Shown here piece by piece: positions 36,596 to 45,700 of a stretch of 64,000 nt of DNA; position 1 is the first letter of the stretch; each line of letters starts with the position of its first letter. The notes below the pieces were generated by a model, which was not told the origin of the DNA, ran no database searches, and saw nothing but the letters and a program-made list of their open reading frames with translations. The stretch lies in the NCBI GenBank assembly GCA_934489015.1, contig CAKSSN010000006.1:1-64000 (forward strand), given 5' to 3'. The position numbers and the translations under genes are program-made. Source of the stretch: an uncultured Clostridia bacterium. GTDB lineage: Bacteria; Bacillota; Clostridia; UBA1381.

Positions 36596-38644
36596 ATGAT
36601 TAATTTTTCAAACGCGTCATCAATCTATGTTTCGCAGCACAGCGGAAGCGACGCAAATACAGGTCTTAGTCCGACGGATGACGGGCTTGGCGGAGGACCA
36701 TTAAAATCAATAGAAAACGCTCTTGAAAGGGTTTGTCAGCTCAGAAGCGCCGGGATTTTAAGACCGATTACAATAAAGCTTATGGACGAGGAATATTATC
36801 TTGACAAAACTATAGACATAGATTACAATATTCTTACTCAAAAATATAACACGCATGAGTGCTTTTGCTCGGTAACCTTTGAGCCGTATTATGAGCGTGC
36901 GGCGATAGTCGGCGGAATGCGCCTTTTCGGCTTTAAAAAGGATAAGTTTAACGGAAAAGAGTGCTTTTCGCTGTTTATCCCGGAGGTTAAAAGCGGAGAG
37001 TGGAGCTTTACGGACTTATACGTTGACGGAAAAAGAGCCGCGCTTACAAGATACCCGAAAAGCGGAACGCTCAGGTGCATTGACACGGAGCACAGCAGCG
37101 GAGGGCTGTTTACTCATTCAAAATGGTTTACAGCCAAAAAAGAGGATCTTGAAAAAATTTCAAGCCTTGACGGAGCAATAGTAAGCTATTATCATTACTG
37201 GATTGACGAGCATTCACCTGTTGAAAACTATGATAAAAGCAGCGGCAGGCTTGTTATGAAATACATGAGCCGCTTTCTCATAAGCAATCAGTATGCCGAA
37301 GAAAACGAGGAAAACGCGCAGCATAACAGCGCAAATCTTGAATATTACCTTGAAAATATCCCCGAAATGTTTAAAAACGCAAACGAGTGGTATTTAAGCC
37401 GCGACGGTATGCTGTATTATATTCCGGCTGACAGCAGTCAGACTCCGGAGAATATAACGGTTTATGCGCCGACCGTTGATAAAATTTTAAATGTGTGCGG
37501 ATCGCAGGAGCGCCGCGTTAAAAACATAGTTTTCCGCGACATTGATTTTATCTGCTCAAAGGGCGACTATGCAAGCAAGGCTATGGATATAAGCGAGGAA
37601 GCCGTTGAGGGCGGCGAGTATGCGTCCGATTCTCAGGCGGTTTCCGACGCCTACGGCGCTGTTAATTTTAAAAATTCCTACGGCTGCCGAATAGAAGGCT
37701 GCACGTTTAAAAATCTCGGAGTGCAGGCTCTGTCAATAGACAGCGGCTGCTCGGATATACGTGTAGAGACTTGCGAATTTTATGACATAGGTGCAGGCGG
37801 AGTCAGAATTTTCGGCGGCGAATACGGCTGCGCCCCGGAGGACGAAACGCATCATATAACGGTGCGCGGCTGCAAAATTTCAAAGTGCGGCAGAAGATAT
37901 GCGGCGGCGTGCGGCATACTTGCGTGTCATGCACACGACTGCGAAATTTCGGATAACGAAATAAGCTTTCTTGACTATTCGGGAATATCTGTCGGCTGGG
38001 TATGGGGCTACAGAGAAAGCAATACCTTTAACAATGTTATTTTGAGAAATCATATTCATCATATCGGCATGGGCAATCTTTCCGATATGGGCGGAATTTA
38101 TCTTCTCGGCAGGCAGAGAGGAACGGTTGTCAGGGAAAATGTTATTCATGACGTTATCTGCAAGCATTACGGCGGATGGGGGATATACACCGATGAGGGC
38201 AGCAGCTATATTACTATCGAAAAAAACATAGTGTATAACTGCTCGTCCGAATGTTTTCATCAGCATTACGGCTGCTGCAATGTGGTTAAAAACAATGTAT
38301 TTGCCTTTGGCGGAAATTCCGTTGTGCGCTGCTCGATTGATGAGATGCACAGCTCGCTGAGCCTTGAAAATAACGTGTTTGTAACGCGCTTAAAGCCTGT
38401 TTTTTCAACGGCGGACGCGAATAAGGGCTTTTGCTCGTCCGTCAGCTCGCAGGGCAATATTATTTATGACGCAGACGGTACCGAGCCTTGCATTTTTATC
38501 TGCGGCGGCAGGCGCTTTACGTTATCGGACGCTCAAAGTCTTGGTCTTGAGCGTGGGAGCATAGCGGCAGATCCGCTGCTTTGCGGCGATTTCAGACCGG
38601 CTGATAATTCTCCCGTATACAGCATGGGGTTTAAAAAAATATGA
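36596..38644 (+). CDS. Beta-helix glycan-active protein without signal peptide
   Basis: A 682-residue protein. The start is taken at the ATG at 36596 (MINFSNASSIYVSQHSGSD); GGAAAGGA lies 12 bases upstream, while the ATG at 36584 sits too close to it. The sequence begins with the beta-helix opening 'IYVSQHSGSDANTG', has DLYVDGKRAALTRYP, and goes on with right-handed helix coils (ISDNEISFLDYSGISVGW; GGIYLLGRQRGTVVREN). This is the GH141/GH120-like layout also seen in the secreted paralogues. No hydrophobic leader is present, so it should act in the cytoplasm on imported oligosaccharides, next to GH78. Confidence 0.75.
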   Translation: MINFSNASSIYVSQHSGSDANTGLSPTDDGLGGGPLKSIENALERVCQLRSAGILRPITIKLMDEEYYLDKTIDIDYNILTQKYNTHECFCSVTFEPYYERAAIVGGMRLFGFKKDKFNGKECFSLFIPEVKSGEWSFTDLYVDGKRAALTRYPKSGTLRCIDTEHSSGGLFTHSKWFTAKKEDLEKISSLDGAIVSYYHYWIDEHSPVENYDKSSGRLVMKYMSRFLISNQYAEENEENAQHNSANLEYYLENIPEMFKNANEWYLSRDGMLYYIPADSSQTPENITVYAPTVDKILNVCGSQERRVKNIVFRDIDFICSKGDYASKAMDISEEAVEGGEYASDSQAVSDAYGAVNFKNSYGCRIEGCTFKNLGVQALSIDSGCSDIRVETCEFYDIGAGGVRIFGGEYGCAPEDETHHITVRGCKISKCGRRYAAACGILACHAHDCEISDNEISFLDYSGISVGWVWGYRESNTFNNVILRNHIHHIGMGNLSDMGGIYLLGRQRGTVVRENVIHDVICKHYGGWGIYTDEGSSYITIEKNIVYNCSSECFHQHYGCCNVVKNNVFAFGGNSVVRCSIDEMHSSLSLENNVFVTRLKPVFSTADANKGFCSSVSSQGNIIYDADGTEPCIFICGGRRFTLSDAQSLGLERGSIAADPLLCGDFRPADNSPVYSMGFKKI

Positions 38645-38686
38645 TTTATATATTAAAATCACCATGTAAAATAAAAAAATCGCCTA

Positions 38687-38715
38687 TTGTTTTTTCTGCG
38701 GCGTTTATATATAAT
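38687..38715 (+). promoter_or_regulatory. Candidate promoter of the GH78 gene
   Basis: TTGTTT (38687-38692), 17 bp, TATAAT (38710-38715). The -10 is perfect and the -35 weak, which fits an activator-dependent promoter. A small hairpin GCCGC-ATAAG-GCGGC (38733-38747) sits in the leader just before the ribosome site. Confidence 0.5.
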
Positions 38716-38762
38716 TAAATCAGAATTTTAGTGCCGCATAAGGCGGCGGAACGGAGATTAAA

Positions 38763-41111
38763 ATGAAATTTTCAACAAAATTTATTAAAGCGGGAAATGA
38801 AATGTGCGAGTTTGAAAAGCACGTTAATGCACCGTATATGAGGAAAAAATTCACGCTCCCCTTTAAACCCGAAAAGGCGGAGATAACCATATGCGGACTT
38901 GGCTTTTATGAGCTATATATTAACGGGAAAAATATAACAAAGGGCCCTCTTGCGCCTTATATAAACAATACCGATGATATATGCTATTATGATAATTACG
39001 ATATAACCGATTTGCTAAGCGAAGGCGACAACGCTGTCGGAATTATTCTCGGAAACGGCTTTAGAAACTGCTTGGGCGGATATGTATGGGATTTTGACAA
39101 GTCAAAGTCACGCGGACCTGTTACGGCGGCTCTTTGCATTGAAGCGAAAAACGGAGAAAAGCTGTTTGAAATGGAAGCGGACGAGAGCTTTAAAACTCAT
39201 CCGTCACCGATAACATTTGACGATTTGCGTATGGGCTGCAGATATGACGCGCGCCTTGAAACAGATAACTGGTGCATGGCGGATTTTGATGACAGCGCAT
39301 GGCAAAACGCGCTTATCGGTGAAACACCGTCTGGCGAAGCGAAGCTTTGCGGCGCAGATCCTATAAGAGTGTTTGAGGAGCTTTTGCCCGTCAAAACAGA
39401 GCATTTTGACAGTCTGCCGTTTCTTTATGAAAATAACGCGCCGGATGCAAAGCCTGTTGAGGGCTGCTGCAGAGAAAACGTATATGTTTTTGATTTCGGC
39501 GTGAATACCTCCGGCGTAACTAAGCTTAAAATCAACGGAAAAAAGGGTCAGAAAATAACAATACGTCACGGAGAATGTAACTGCGGCGATAAATTTTCAA
39601 TGTATTCGATAGGCTTTTTCCGCTCGGATTTGGAAACAAAATATTATGTTGACTATAATCAGACAGACGAGTATATTTGCAAGGGCGGAGAAGAGGAATT
39701 TATACCTAAGTTTAAGTATGACGGCTTCCAATATGCATATGTTGAGGGTCTTGAAGCGGATCAGGTTAAGGAAGATACGCTTACATATCTTGTTATGCAT
39801 TCGGATTTAAAGGAAAGAGCAGGCTTTGAGTGCTCGGACGAAGTTTTAAACAAGCTTCAGGAGTGCACAAGAAGATCAGACCTTGCAAACTTCAATTATT
39901 TCCCGACCGATTGTCCGCACAGAGAGAAAAACGGCTGGACGGGTGACGCGTCAATGTCGTCGGAGCATATGCTTCTTAATCTGACGGCGGAAAAAAGCCT
40001 TAGAGAGTGGCTTTTCAGCATAAGAAAGGCTCAGGCGCTTAACGGCAGTCTGCCCGGCATTGTTCCTACTGGCGGCTGGGGCTTTGAGTGGGGAAACGGC
40101 CCGGCTTGGGACAGCGTTTGCGTAAATCTTCCGTATTATATTTATAAATTTACGGGCGATAAAGAAATAATCAGAGAAAATGCGACTCTTATTATGCGCT
40201 ATCTTACATATATTTCGGGAAGACGTGACGAAAACGGGCTTGTGCATATAGGTCTTGGCGACTGGGTTGACCCGTTTGAAGAGGAAAAGGGTTTTATAAC
40301 GGCGCCGCTTGAGGTTACCGACAGCATTATGGTTTACGATATTGCAAAAAAGGCTTCATTTTTATTCGACGTGGCAGGCTATAAAAACGAGAGCGAATAT
40401 GCCGGATTGATTGCCGCTCAAATGAGAGAAAGCATAAGAGAGCATTTGATTGACGGCACTACGCTGACGGTTAAGGGCGATTGTCAGACATCTCAGGCGT
40501 TTGCGCTTGAGACGGGAATTTTCAATGATGACGAGATAAAGGCTGCTCAAAGGAAGCTTGTTGAAATAATTCATCGCGACGGTGATATAAATACCTGCGG
40601 AATGATAGGTCTTCGCCATGTGTTCCACGCGCTGACAAACGCCGGAGAAAGCGAGCTTGCCTATAAGATAATTACGGGGAAAACGAGAACCTGCTACGGA
40701 TATTGGATAGCAAACGGCGCAAATACGCTTTGGGAGTCGTTCCCGACTGTTGACGCGGCGCAGTGCAACTCGAAAAATCATCATTTTCTCGGTGATATAA
40801 GCAGCTGGTTTATAGGTGAAATTGCGGGAATTAAGCCTAATCCCGATTGCCGCGATATACATCGCTTTGAAATTTCGCCTAAATTCTTAGAGAAGCTTGA
40901 CTATGCAAAAGCGCATTATAATTCGCCTTTCGGGCGCGTTGAGGCTTCGTGGAAAAGAAGCGCAGAGGCTATAGAGCTTTGTGTGTCGTTGCCGGAAAAT
41001 ACGTCCGCGCGGATTGTGGCGGATAACGGCTATTGCTTTGACGGCGCGGTAAAGGCTGTAGAGGTTTGCGGAGAATATAACGGCCGCTTGGTGCTTCATA
41101 AATGTAATTAA
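38763..41111 (+). CDS. Alpha-L-rhamnosidase, GH78
   Basis: Releases L-rhamnose from oligosaccharides. The 782-residue protein has the N-terminal Bac_rhamnosid_N-type beta domain (ICGLGFYELYINGK, SEGDNAVGIILGNGF), a second beta domain, and the (alpha/alpha)6 catalytic domain. That domain has the GH78 signature FPTDCPHREKNGWTGDAS near 380-395 and GANTLWESF downstream. The C-terminal beta domain follows (HRFEISPKF). There is no signal peptide, so it is cytoplasmic, as expected for an enzyme that trims imported oligosaccharides. It is the strongest hint that the target polymer contains rhamnose. The gene ends at a bidirectional terminator. Confidence 0.95.
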   Translation: MKFSTKFIKAGNEMCEFEKHVNAPYMRKKFTLPFKPEKAEITICGLGFYELYINGKNITKGPLAPYINNTDDICYYDNYDITDLLSEGDNAVGIILGNGFRNCLGGYVWDFDKSKSRGPVTAALCIEAKNGEKLFEMEADESFKTHPSPITFDDLRMGCRYDARLETDNWCMADFDDSAWQNALIGETPSGEAKLCGADPIRVFEELLPVKTEHFDSLPFLYENNAPDAKPVEGCCRENVYVFDFGVNTSGVTKLKINGKKGQKITIRHGECNCGDKFSMYSIGFFRSDLETKYYVDYNQTDEYICKGGEEEFIPKFKYDGFQYAYVEGLEADQVKEDTLTYLVMHSDLKERAGFECSDEVLNKLQECTRRSDLANFNYFPTDCPHREKNGWTGDASMSSEHMLLNLTAEKSLREWLFSIRKAQALNGSLPGIVPTGGWGFEWGNGPAWDSVCVNLPYYIYKFTGDKEIIRENATLIMRYLTYISGRRDENGLVHIGLGDWVDPFEEEKGFITAPLEVTDSIMVYDIAKKASFLFDVAGYKNESEYAGLIAAQMRESIREHLIDGTTLTVKGDCQTSQAFALETGIFNDDEIKAAQRKLVEIIHRDGDINTCGMIGLRHVFHALTNAGESELAYKIITGKTRTCYGYWIANGANTLWESFPTVDAAQCNSKNHHFLGDISSWFIGEIAGIKPNPDCRDIHRFEISPKFLEKLDYAKAHYNSPFGRVEASWKRSAEAIELCVSLPENTSARIVADNGYCFDGAVKAVEVCGEYNGRLVLHKCN

Positions 41112-41167
41112 ATACGGTTTGTCGGTTAATGATAAAACAGTAATTTGCGGCAAACTGTTAAAATTCT

Positions 41168-41209
41168 AAAAAACACGCATATCACTTTTTGAGGTGGTAT
41201 GCGTGTTTT
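41168..41209. terminator. Bidirectional terminator between convergent genes
   Basis: CACGCATATCAC and GTGGTATGCGTG form the stem, with AAAAAA on the left and TTTT on the right. It can end the GH78 transcript on plus and, with a better T-run, the gene at 41224-42135 on minus. Confidence 0.88.
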
Positions 41210-41223
41210 GCATAAAAGTAAAT

Positions 41224-42135
41224 TTAGTTGAAATTCAAAGTTACGGTATCTGTGCTTAAAAGTTCATCTGAATAGTTGTCACTGTTTTTCAATGAGATTT
41301 TAAATTCTATTTTTTTTATATCTTCAATACTATTTATATCATGATTAGCATATCCGAACATAAAGGCGCATATTGCTTGCTTTCCGGGAGCTGTTCCTTC
41401 AAAGTCGGCATTTCCGCCCAAAAATGTAATTGCGGTGTCATTAACATAAGCCTCGCTCAAATATATAATAACATTTTTATCCGAGTTATTTTCAAGCTTT
41501 AAATTCATATTATACATTGTCAGACCGGATTTGGGGTCAACAAGATTTACAAATGAAATTTTAAACTTATCATCACTGTAAAGTATATTATCTTGCGTGG
41601 AAGCATTGTCTTGATCTTCCTGACTGCTTCCCTCGCTTGTTTGCTCAAGTGAGGTTGTGACATCGGGTGTTATGGCTTCTCGGAATACTAACGAAAAAAT
41701 AAATCCTATTGAGAACATAACAATTATGAATGTAAGGCAGCCGCTCAGGCATCCGTTTGTTTTTTTCGTTTCGTGTTTTATGTCAGTGAGCGTTTGGTGA
41801 ATTTCATTTGTCGAGTTAATGTTATTTGCAAAATTTTTAGGAACATGAGGAGCATTATCAGCATATGTAATTACAAATTTACCGTTAAAATCAAATTTCG
41901 ATTTTAATTTCACAATTTCCGCTTCATCATTAACAACCACCGTAAAAGAGGTAGCGTCTTTTCTGAATATGATGCTTTTGGGCTTGAAAAACAGTGTATA
42001 ACATCCCGGATCAACTGTGGTTTCTATTGTTCTGCCGCATCTTAATTCACCGATGTATGTGTTCATCAAATACACATCAAATTTGCACGCTGAGCCTACA
42101 AAAAGCGCGTTCCACTTAATAATAATTTTAGCCAT
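41224..42135 (-). CDS. Hypothetical membrane protein downstream of a structured RNA
   Basis: I do not recognise this 303-residue protein. Residues 1-85 look like a compact beta domain (IKWNALFVGSACKFDVYLMN, with a charged short-strand pattern). A polar linker leads to a membrane segment (about 130-152; GCLSGCLTFIIVMFSIG). An acidic Ser/Thr/Gln-rich spacer follows, then a C-terminal beta domain of about 110 residues (FVNLVDPKSGLTMYNMNLKL, with LENNSDKNVIIYL), resembling small extracellular DUF4352-like domains. The predicted topology is N-terminus inside and C-terminus outside. AAGGAG (42144-42149) precedes the ATG. A complete rho-independent terminator lies just upstream, so expression probably depends on read-through. 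Confidence 0.7.
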   Translation of the reverse strand: MAKIIIKWNALFVGSACKFDVYLMNTYIGELRCGRTIETTVDPGCYTLFFKPKSIIFRKDATSFTVVVNDEAEIVKLKSKFDFNGKFVITYADNAPHVPKNFANNINSTNEIHQTLTDIKHETKKTNGCLSGCLTFIIVMFSIGFIFSLVFREAITPDVTTSLEQTSEGSSQEDQDNASTQDNILYSDDKFKISFVNLVDPKSGLTMYNMNLKLENNSDKNVIIYLSEAYVNDTAITFLGGNADFEGTAPGKQAICAFMFGYANHDINSIEDIKKIEFKISLKNSDNYSDELLSTDTVTLNFN

Positions 42136-42152
42136 AAGTCTTCTCCTTTATA

Positions 42153-42369
42153 ATAAAAAATGCGCCTACCGAAGCAGGCGCATGAAAAACGTAAACTCCG
42201 ATAGTCGCTAAACAGATTTAATAGAATGGGTTTATCTTAACTCAATCAATCAAATGGAATCTACGTTTTTTGCAAAGTTCATAATGATTGATTGAAACCT
42301 TAAAAAAGGGTATAATACACCCCCGAAAAAGATAACACCCTGATATAAAATTGTTAAATCTGTTTAGCA
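42153..42369 (-). ncRNA. Candidate structured RNA or attenuator, about 215 nt
   Basis: Minus-strand RNA. The closing helix is GCTAAACAGATTTAA (42354-42368 read in reverse complement) with its complement at 42207-42221, 15 perfect pairs. Inside lies an 11-pair helix with one bulged G (42329-42340 with 42228-42238), then another 11-pair helix (42285-42295 with 42242-42252). The apical loop (42260-42270) pairs with the 3' tail (42185-42195) over 11 positions, with one pair that is G-U only in the minus-strand RNA. A terminator ends it at 42160-42183. The structure is read by eye, without covariation support. 6S-like RNA, a riboswitch or a MITE are alternatives. Confidence 0.6.
42160..42183 (-). 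terminator. Terminator of the structured RNA
   Basis: On the minus strand ATGCGCCT pairs with AGGCGCAT around GCTTCGGT, followed by TTTTTTATTA. It ends 10 bases before the ribosome site of the gene starting at 42135. Confidence 0.92.
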
Positions 42370-42374
42370 CATCT

Positions 42375-42403
42375 ATTTTATCACTTTTTTTCGCAAGTTT
42401 CAA
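42375..42403 (-). promoter_or_regulatory. Promoter of the structured RNA
   Basis: On the minus strand: TTGAAA (42398-42403), 17 bp, TGATAAAAT with an extended -10 (TAAAAT at 42375-42380). The predicted start, near 42368, is the first base of the closing helix of the RNA. Confidence 0.75.
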
Positions 42404-42428
42404 TAGATTTTATAAATAATCGTCATTT

Positions 42429-42591
42429 TGCCGAAAAAGTATTTTTAAAGTTGCTGTTTTGCATTTTATTTGTTAATTATATAAGTGTTAATTTGGCTGC
42501 CCGAACAAAATTTTTTTTGTACCTATTATACAGTTTGCTTTTCGTACTTAAAAGCATTTTAAATGTGAAACTGATACTTTTGCCGAACAAA
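42429..42591 (+). promoter_or_regulatory. Three TGCCGAA-type direct repeats upstream of the gene at 42702
   Basis: TGCCGAAAAA (42429), TGCCCGAACAAA (42498) and TGCCGAACAAA (42581) point the same way within 165 bases. They may be binding sites of an AraC-type regulator. The rest of the 42404-42570 stretch is AT-rich with no ORF. Confidence 0.35.
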
Positions 42592-42653
42592 TCAGCTTTT
42601 TCGGCGGTGAAAAAGTGCTTTTTTTGACATTGTGAAACGACTGTTTATATGAT
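42571..42653 (+). promoter_or_regulatory. Promoter A of the locus 42702, twin of promoter B
   Basis: CTGATACTTTT at 42571, TTGACA at 42624-42629 inside the motif TGACATTGT, then 18 bp and TATGAT (42648-42653). CTGTTT (42641-42646) and AAACAG (42661-42666) flank the -10 as an inverted repeat. The same three blocks recur with identical spacing at 48176-48258. Confidence 0.75.
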
Positions 42654-42701
42654 AAAATTAAAACAGGGATATTAGAATTTTTACGGGATTGGGGGATTAC
42701 A

Positions 42702-45700
42702 ATGAAAAGACTGTTATCTTATGCTTTGGCTTTATTTTTATCGGTTAATATTTTGCCGGGAGGGCTGCATACGTATGCGCAGGAGGATATACTGCCGGGA
42801 GATTTGACGGATTACACCGCCGGAGAAAAATATGCAAATGTCATAGACCCTACGCATATGGGCGGATTTACGTATTTGTGTATAAACAATAATGCATCTC
42901 TTACCTACAACTGCGATGAAAGCACAAAAACAATAAGGTGGTACGTAAAGGACGGATATGACGGCTTTTCTCTTAACAGAGCTCCGTCGGAGTTTGGCTT
43001 CGAGGGCTTTGAGATAAGTCAGCCGCGCGACAGCAGATATACTCTTGACCTTGATGTTGAGAGTGGAAAAACATATGTTATAGCTGCGCGCGTTAAAAAT
43101 GACGGCAGCTCGGAAGCGGTGCATTTCGGCGCTTCAATGAACAATACGTGGAGTCCGTCGGAGGTGGTTTATTCAAACGAATACGGGAAGGACGGCATGG
43201 CGCTTACGGATGAGTGGCAGGACTTTAAGGCAACAATAACTCTGCCCGATGATTACGTTGAAGCGGCGGCAGAGTCAAACAAAAGCGGCGGCTACTATAA
43301 GAGGATATATCTTGGGCTTAATAAGGCTATGAAGCCTGATACATCTTTTCTTGTTGATGTTTCGGACAAAAACTCGTTTTATGTAGCAAAGGAGCAGCCG
43401 TATGACATTAATGTAAGCGCTGAGGGAAGCACTGCTTTAATAAACAAGCGCTCAATTGTTTTGTCGGCTGAAATTATAAATCAGATTGGCACGCACGGCG
43501 GACTTGACCAAAGCGTCCGTTGGTATGCAATGAAAGGCGACAGAAGCGCATTTGAAGAAAAAATAAACTTCACGGAAAATGAAAACGGAACGGTTACGGC
43601 GGTGCTTGATGAGGATATTTCAAGGGGCGAATATATAATTGCCGCAAAATCGGAAAAATACGGCTCTCTTGTGCGCTGCGTGAAAATTGCTTATGAAAAA
43701 AACAGTCTTGACGATAAGAGCATTAATGTGCCGGACAATATTATTCCGGACGCTTCAGCAGGTCACGGAACGGACTATTTGCAGATGAACTGTGTGGGTG
43801 TAAAGCTTAACGCAACGCTGAGTGAAAACGGCAGAGCATTTAACCGCTTTTCATACGACGGCTCATCAGCTCTCACTCCCGATACTTCGAGCGGATATTT
43901 TGCAGCCTTTGAGCTTAACGCGCCGGCAAAGCCTCTCGGATTTGTCGGAGAAGCCGGAAAGACATATGTATATTCCGCAAAGGTGAGAAAATACGGAAAT
44001 TCCGAAGTCTCCGCTTTTGGTATAGCTATGAACGATACGTGGGATCCGTCATATGTTATAACCACAAATGAATACGGCAAAGGCGGCATGACGCTTACGG
44101 ATGAGTGGCAGGACTTTAAGGCAACGATAACTCTTCCGGATACATATAAAAATAATAATCTCAGTATTTATTCAAACGCGGTATACTGCGGACTCCCGAC
44201 AGGCTCGGCAGGCGGCAGCGGCTTTGATATAGACACAAGCGATAAAAACTCGGTTTATTTTGCGGAGGAAAAGCCGCATAACATAGTTATAAAATGTGAC
44301 AAAAAAGACAAGCTTGGCGCAGGTGATGAATTTGACATAAGCGCCGAAGTTGTAAATCAGATAGGAATTAAGGGAACGCTTTCTCAAAATTTGAGGTGGT
44401 ACTGCTTAAACAGCGAGAGAAACGAAGCTGTAAGCGGAGTTATTCTCACAAAAACAGCAGACGGCGTTCATGTAAAAATCGAAAACGCGGTAAATGCCGA
44501 TAACATATTTATTGTTGCGGTAAGTGACGATTATGCGCTTGTAGGTTCAACCGGACTTACGAAAGGAAGCCGCAAAACAATTTATGTATCGCCTGACGGA
44601 AGCGACTCAAATTCGGGAGCGTATTCGAGTCCGCTTGCAACGATTACAGGCGCAAAAAATAAGGTTAAGGCGATGAGCGCATCAGAGCCTGACGCAATGT
44701 ATGATGTTGTATTTCGCGGCGGAGTGTATCGCTTTGATGATACGGTAAGCTTTTCCGGTGATAATTCGGCGGCAGACGGTTCACATATAACATACCGCGC
44801 ATATGACGGGGAAAAGGTTGTATTTTCCGGCGCAACGGAAATTGACTTGTCGGCAGCTTCTGTTGTGACAGATGAAAATATTCTCTCAAGACTCAAAGAT
44901 GATGTTCACGGCAAGGTTTATGAAATAGACCTAAATGCGCAGAATTTTCCGTACAGCGTATCGGGAAGCGAGGCGGAGCCGACCGCTCAGCAGTTATGCA
45001 GCTATTGGGAATACCCGGCGCTTTATCTTGCGGATGAGGAGCAGCCGCTCGCCGAGTGGCCTAACGGTGAGGGTAATTTTGCAACCTGGACATATAAGTC
45101 AAAGGCGGCGGCAGGCTATACGGACGCTGACCCTGACCGCTGGGGCGGTGCGACAGACTGGTGGATCGGCGGCTATCTTACATGGGACTATCAGTATGTA
45201 AGACTGCCGGGCGTGTCGGTTGATACGGAAAACAAGCTTTTAAATGTTAAAACGGACAGCAATTTTTATATGAGCGAGGGTCGAAGCGATATAACTCATC
45301 GCTATAAGGCATATAATCTGCTTGAAGAAATAGACGTTCCGGGCGAGTGGTATATTGATTCGTCTTCAATGAAGCTTTATTATTATATTCCGCACGGTGC
45401 GGACGGCACTCTTGAAATATCAACGCTTAAAAGCACAATGCTTGATTTGAAAAACGTAAGCAATGTAAGCTTTGAGGGAATAGAGTTTACCAAAACGCGC
45501 GGCAATGCGGTTACAATGACAAACTGCCGCAGCGTAAGCTTTAACGGCTGCACATTTACCGATATAGGCGTTGACGCGATAAAAACGGTCGGCAGCGTAT
45601 ATGCCGAAACGGACAGGGATTACTGGCAAAGACAGTTTATTGACGCGGCGTATAACTGCGAAATATCGGACTGCATTTTTTATAACATAGGCGGCCATGC

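Noticed and set aside
42288..42316. Plus-strand promoter-like TTGATT-17 bp-TATAAT
   Set aside because: It lies inside the helices of the minus-strand RNA; the TATAAT is part of a small hairpin, and a better promoter (42624-42653) serves the downstream gene.
42207..42368. A MITE bounded by 15-bp inverted repeats
   Set aside because: No target-site duplication flanks the repeats, and the nested internal helices, aligned promoter and terminator fit an RNA better. Copy number in the genome would settle it.
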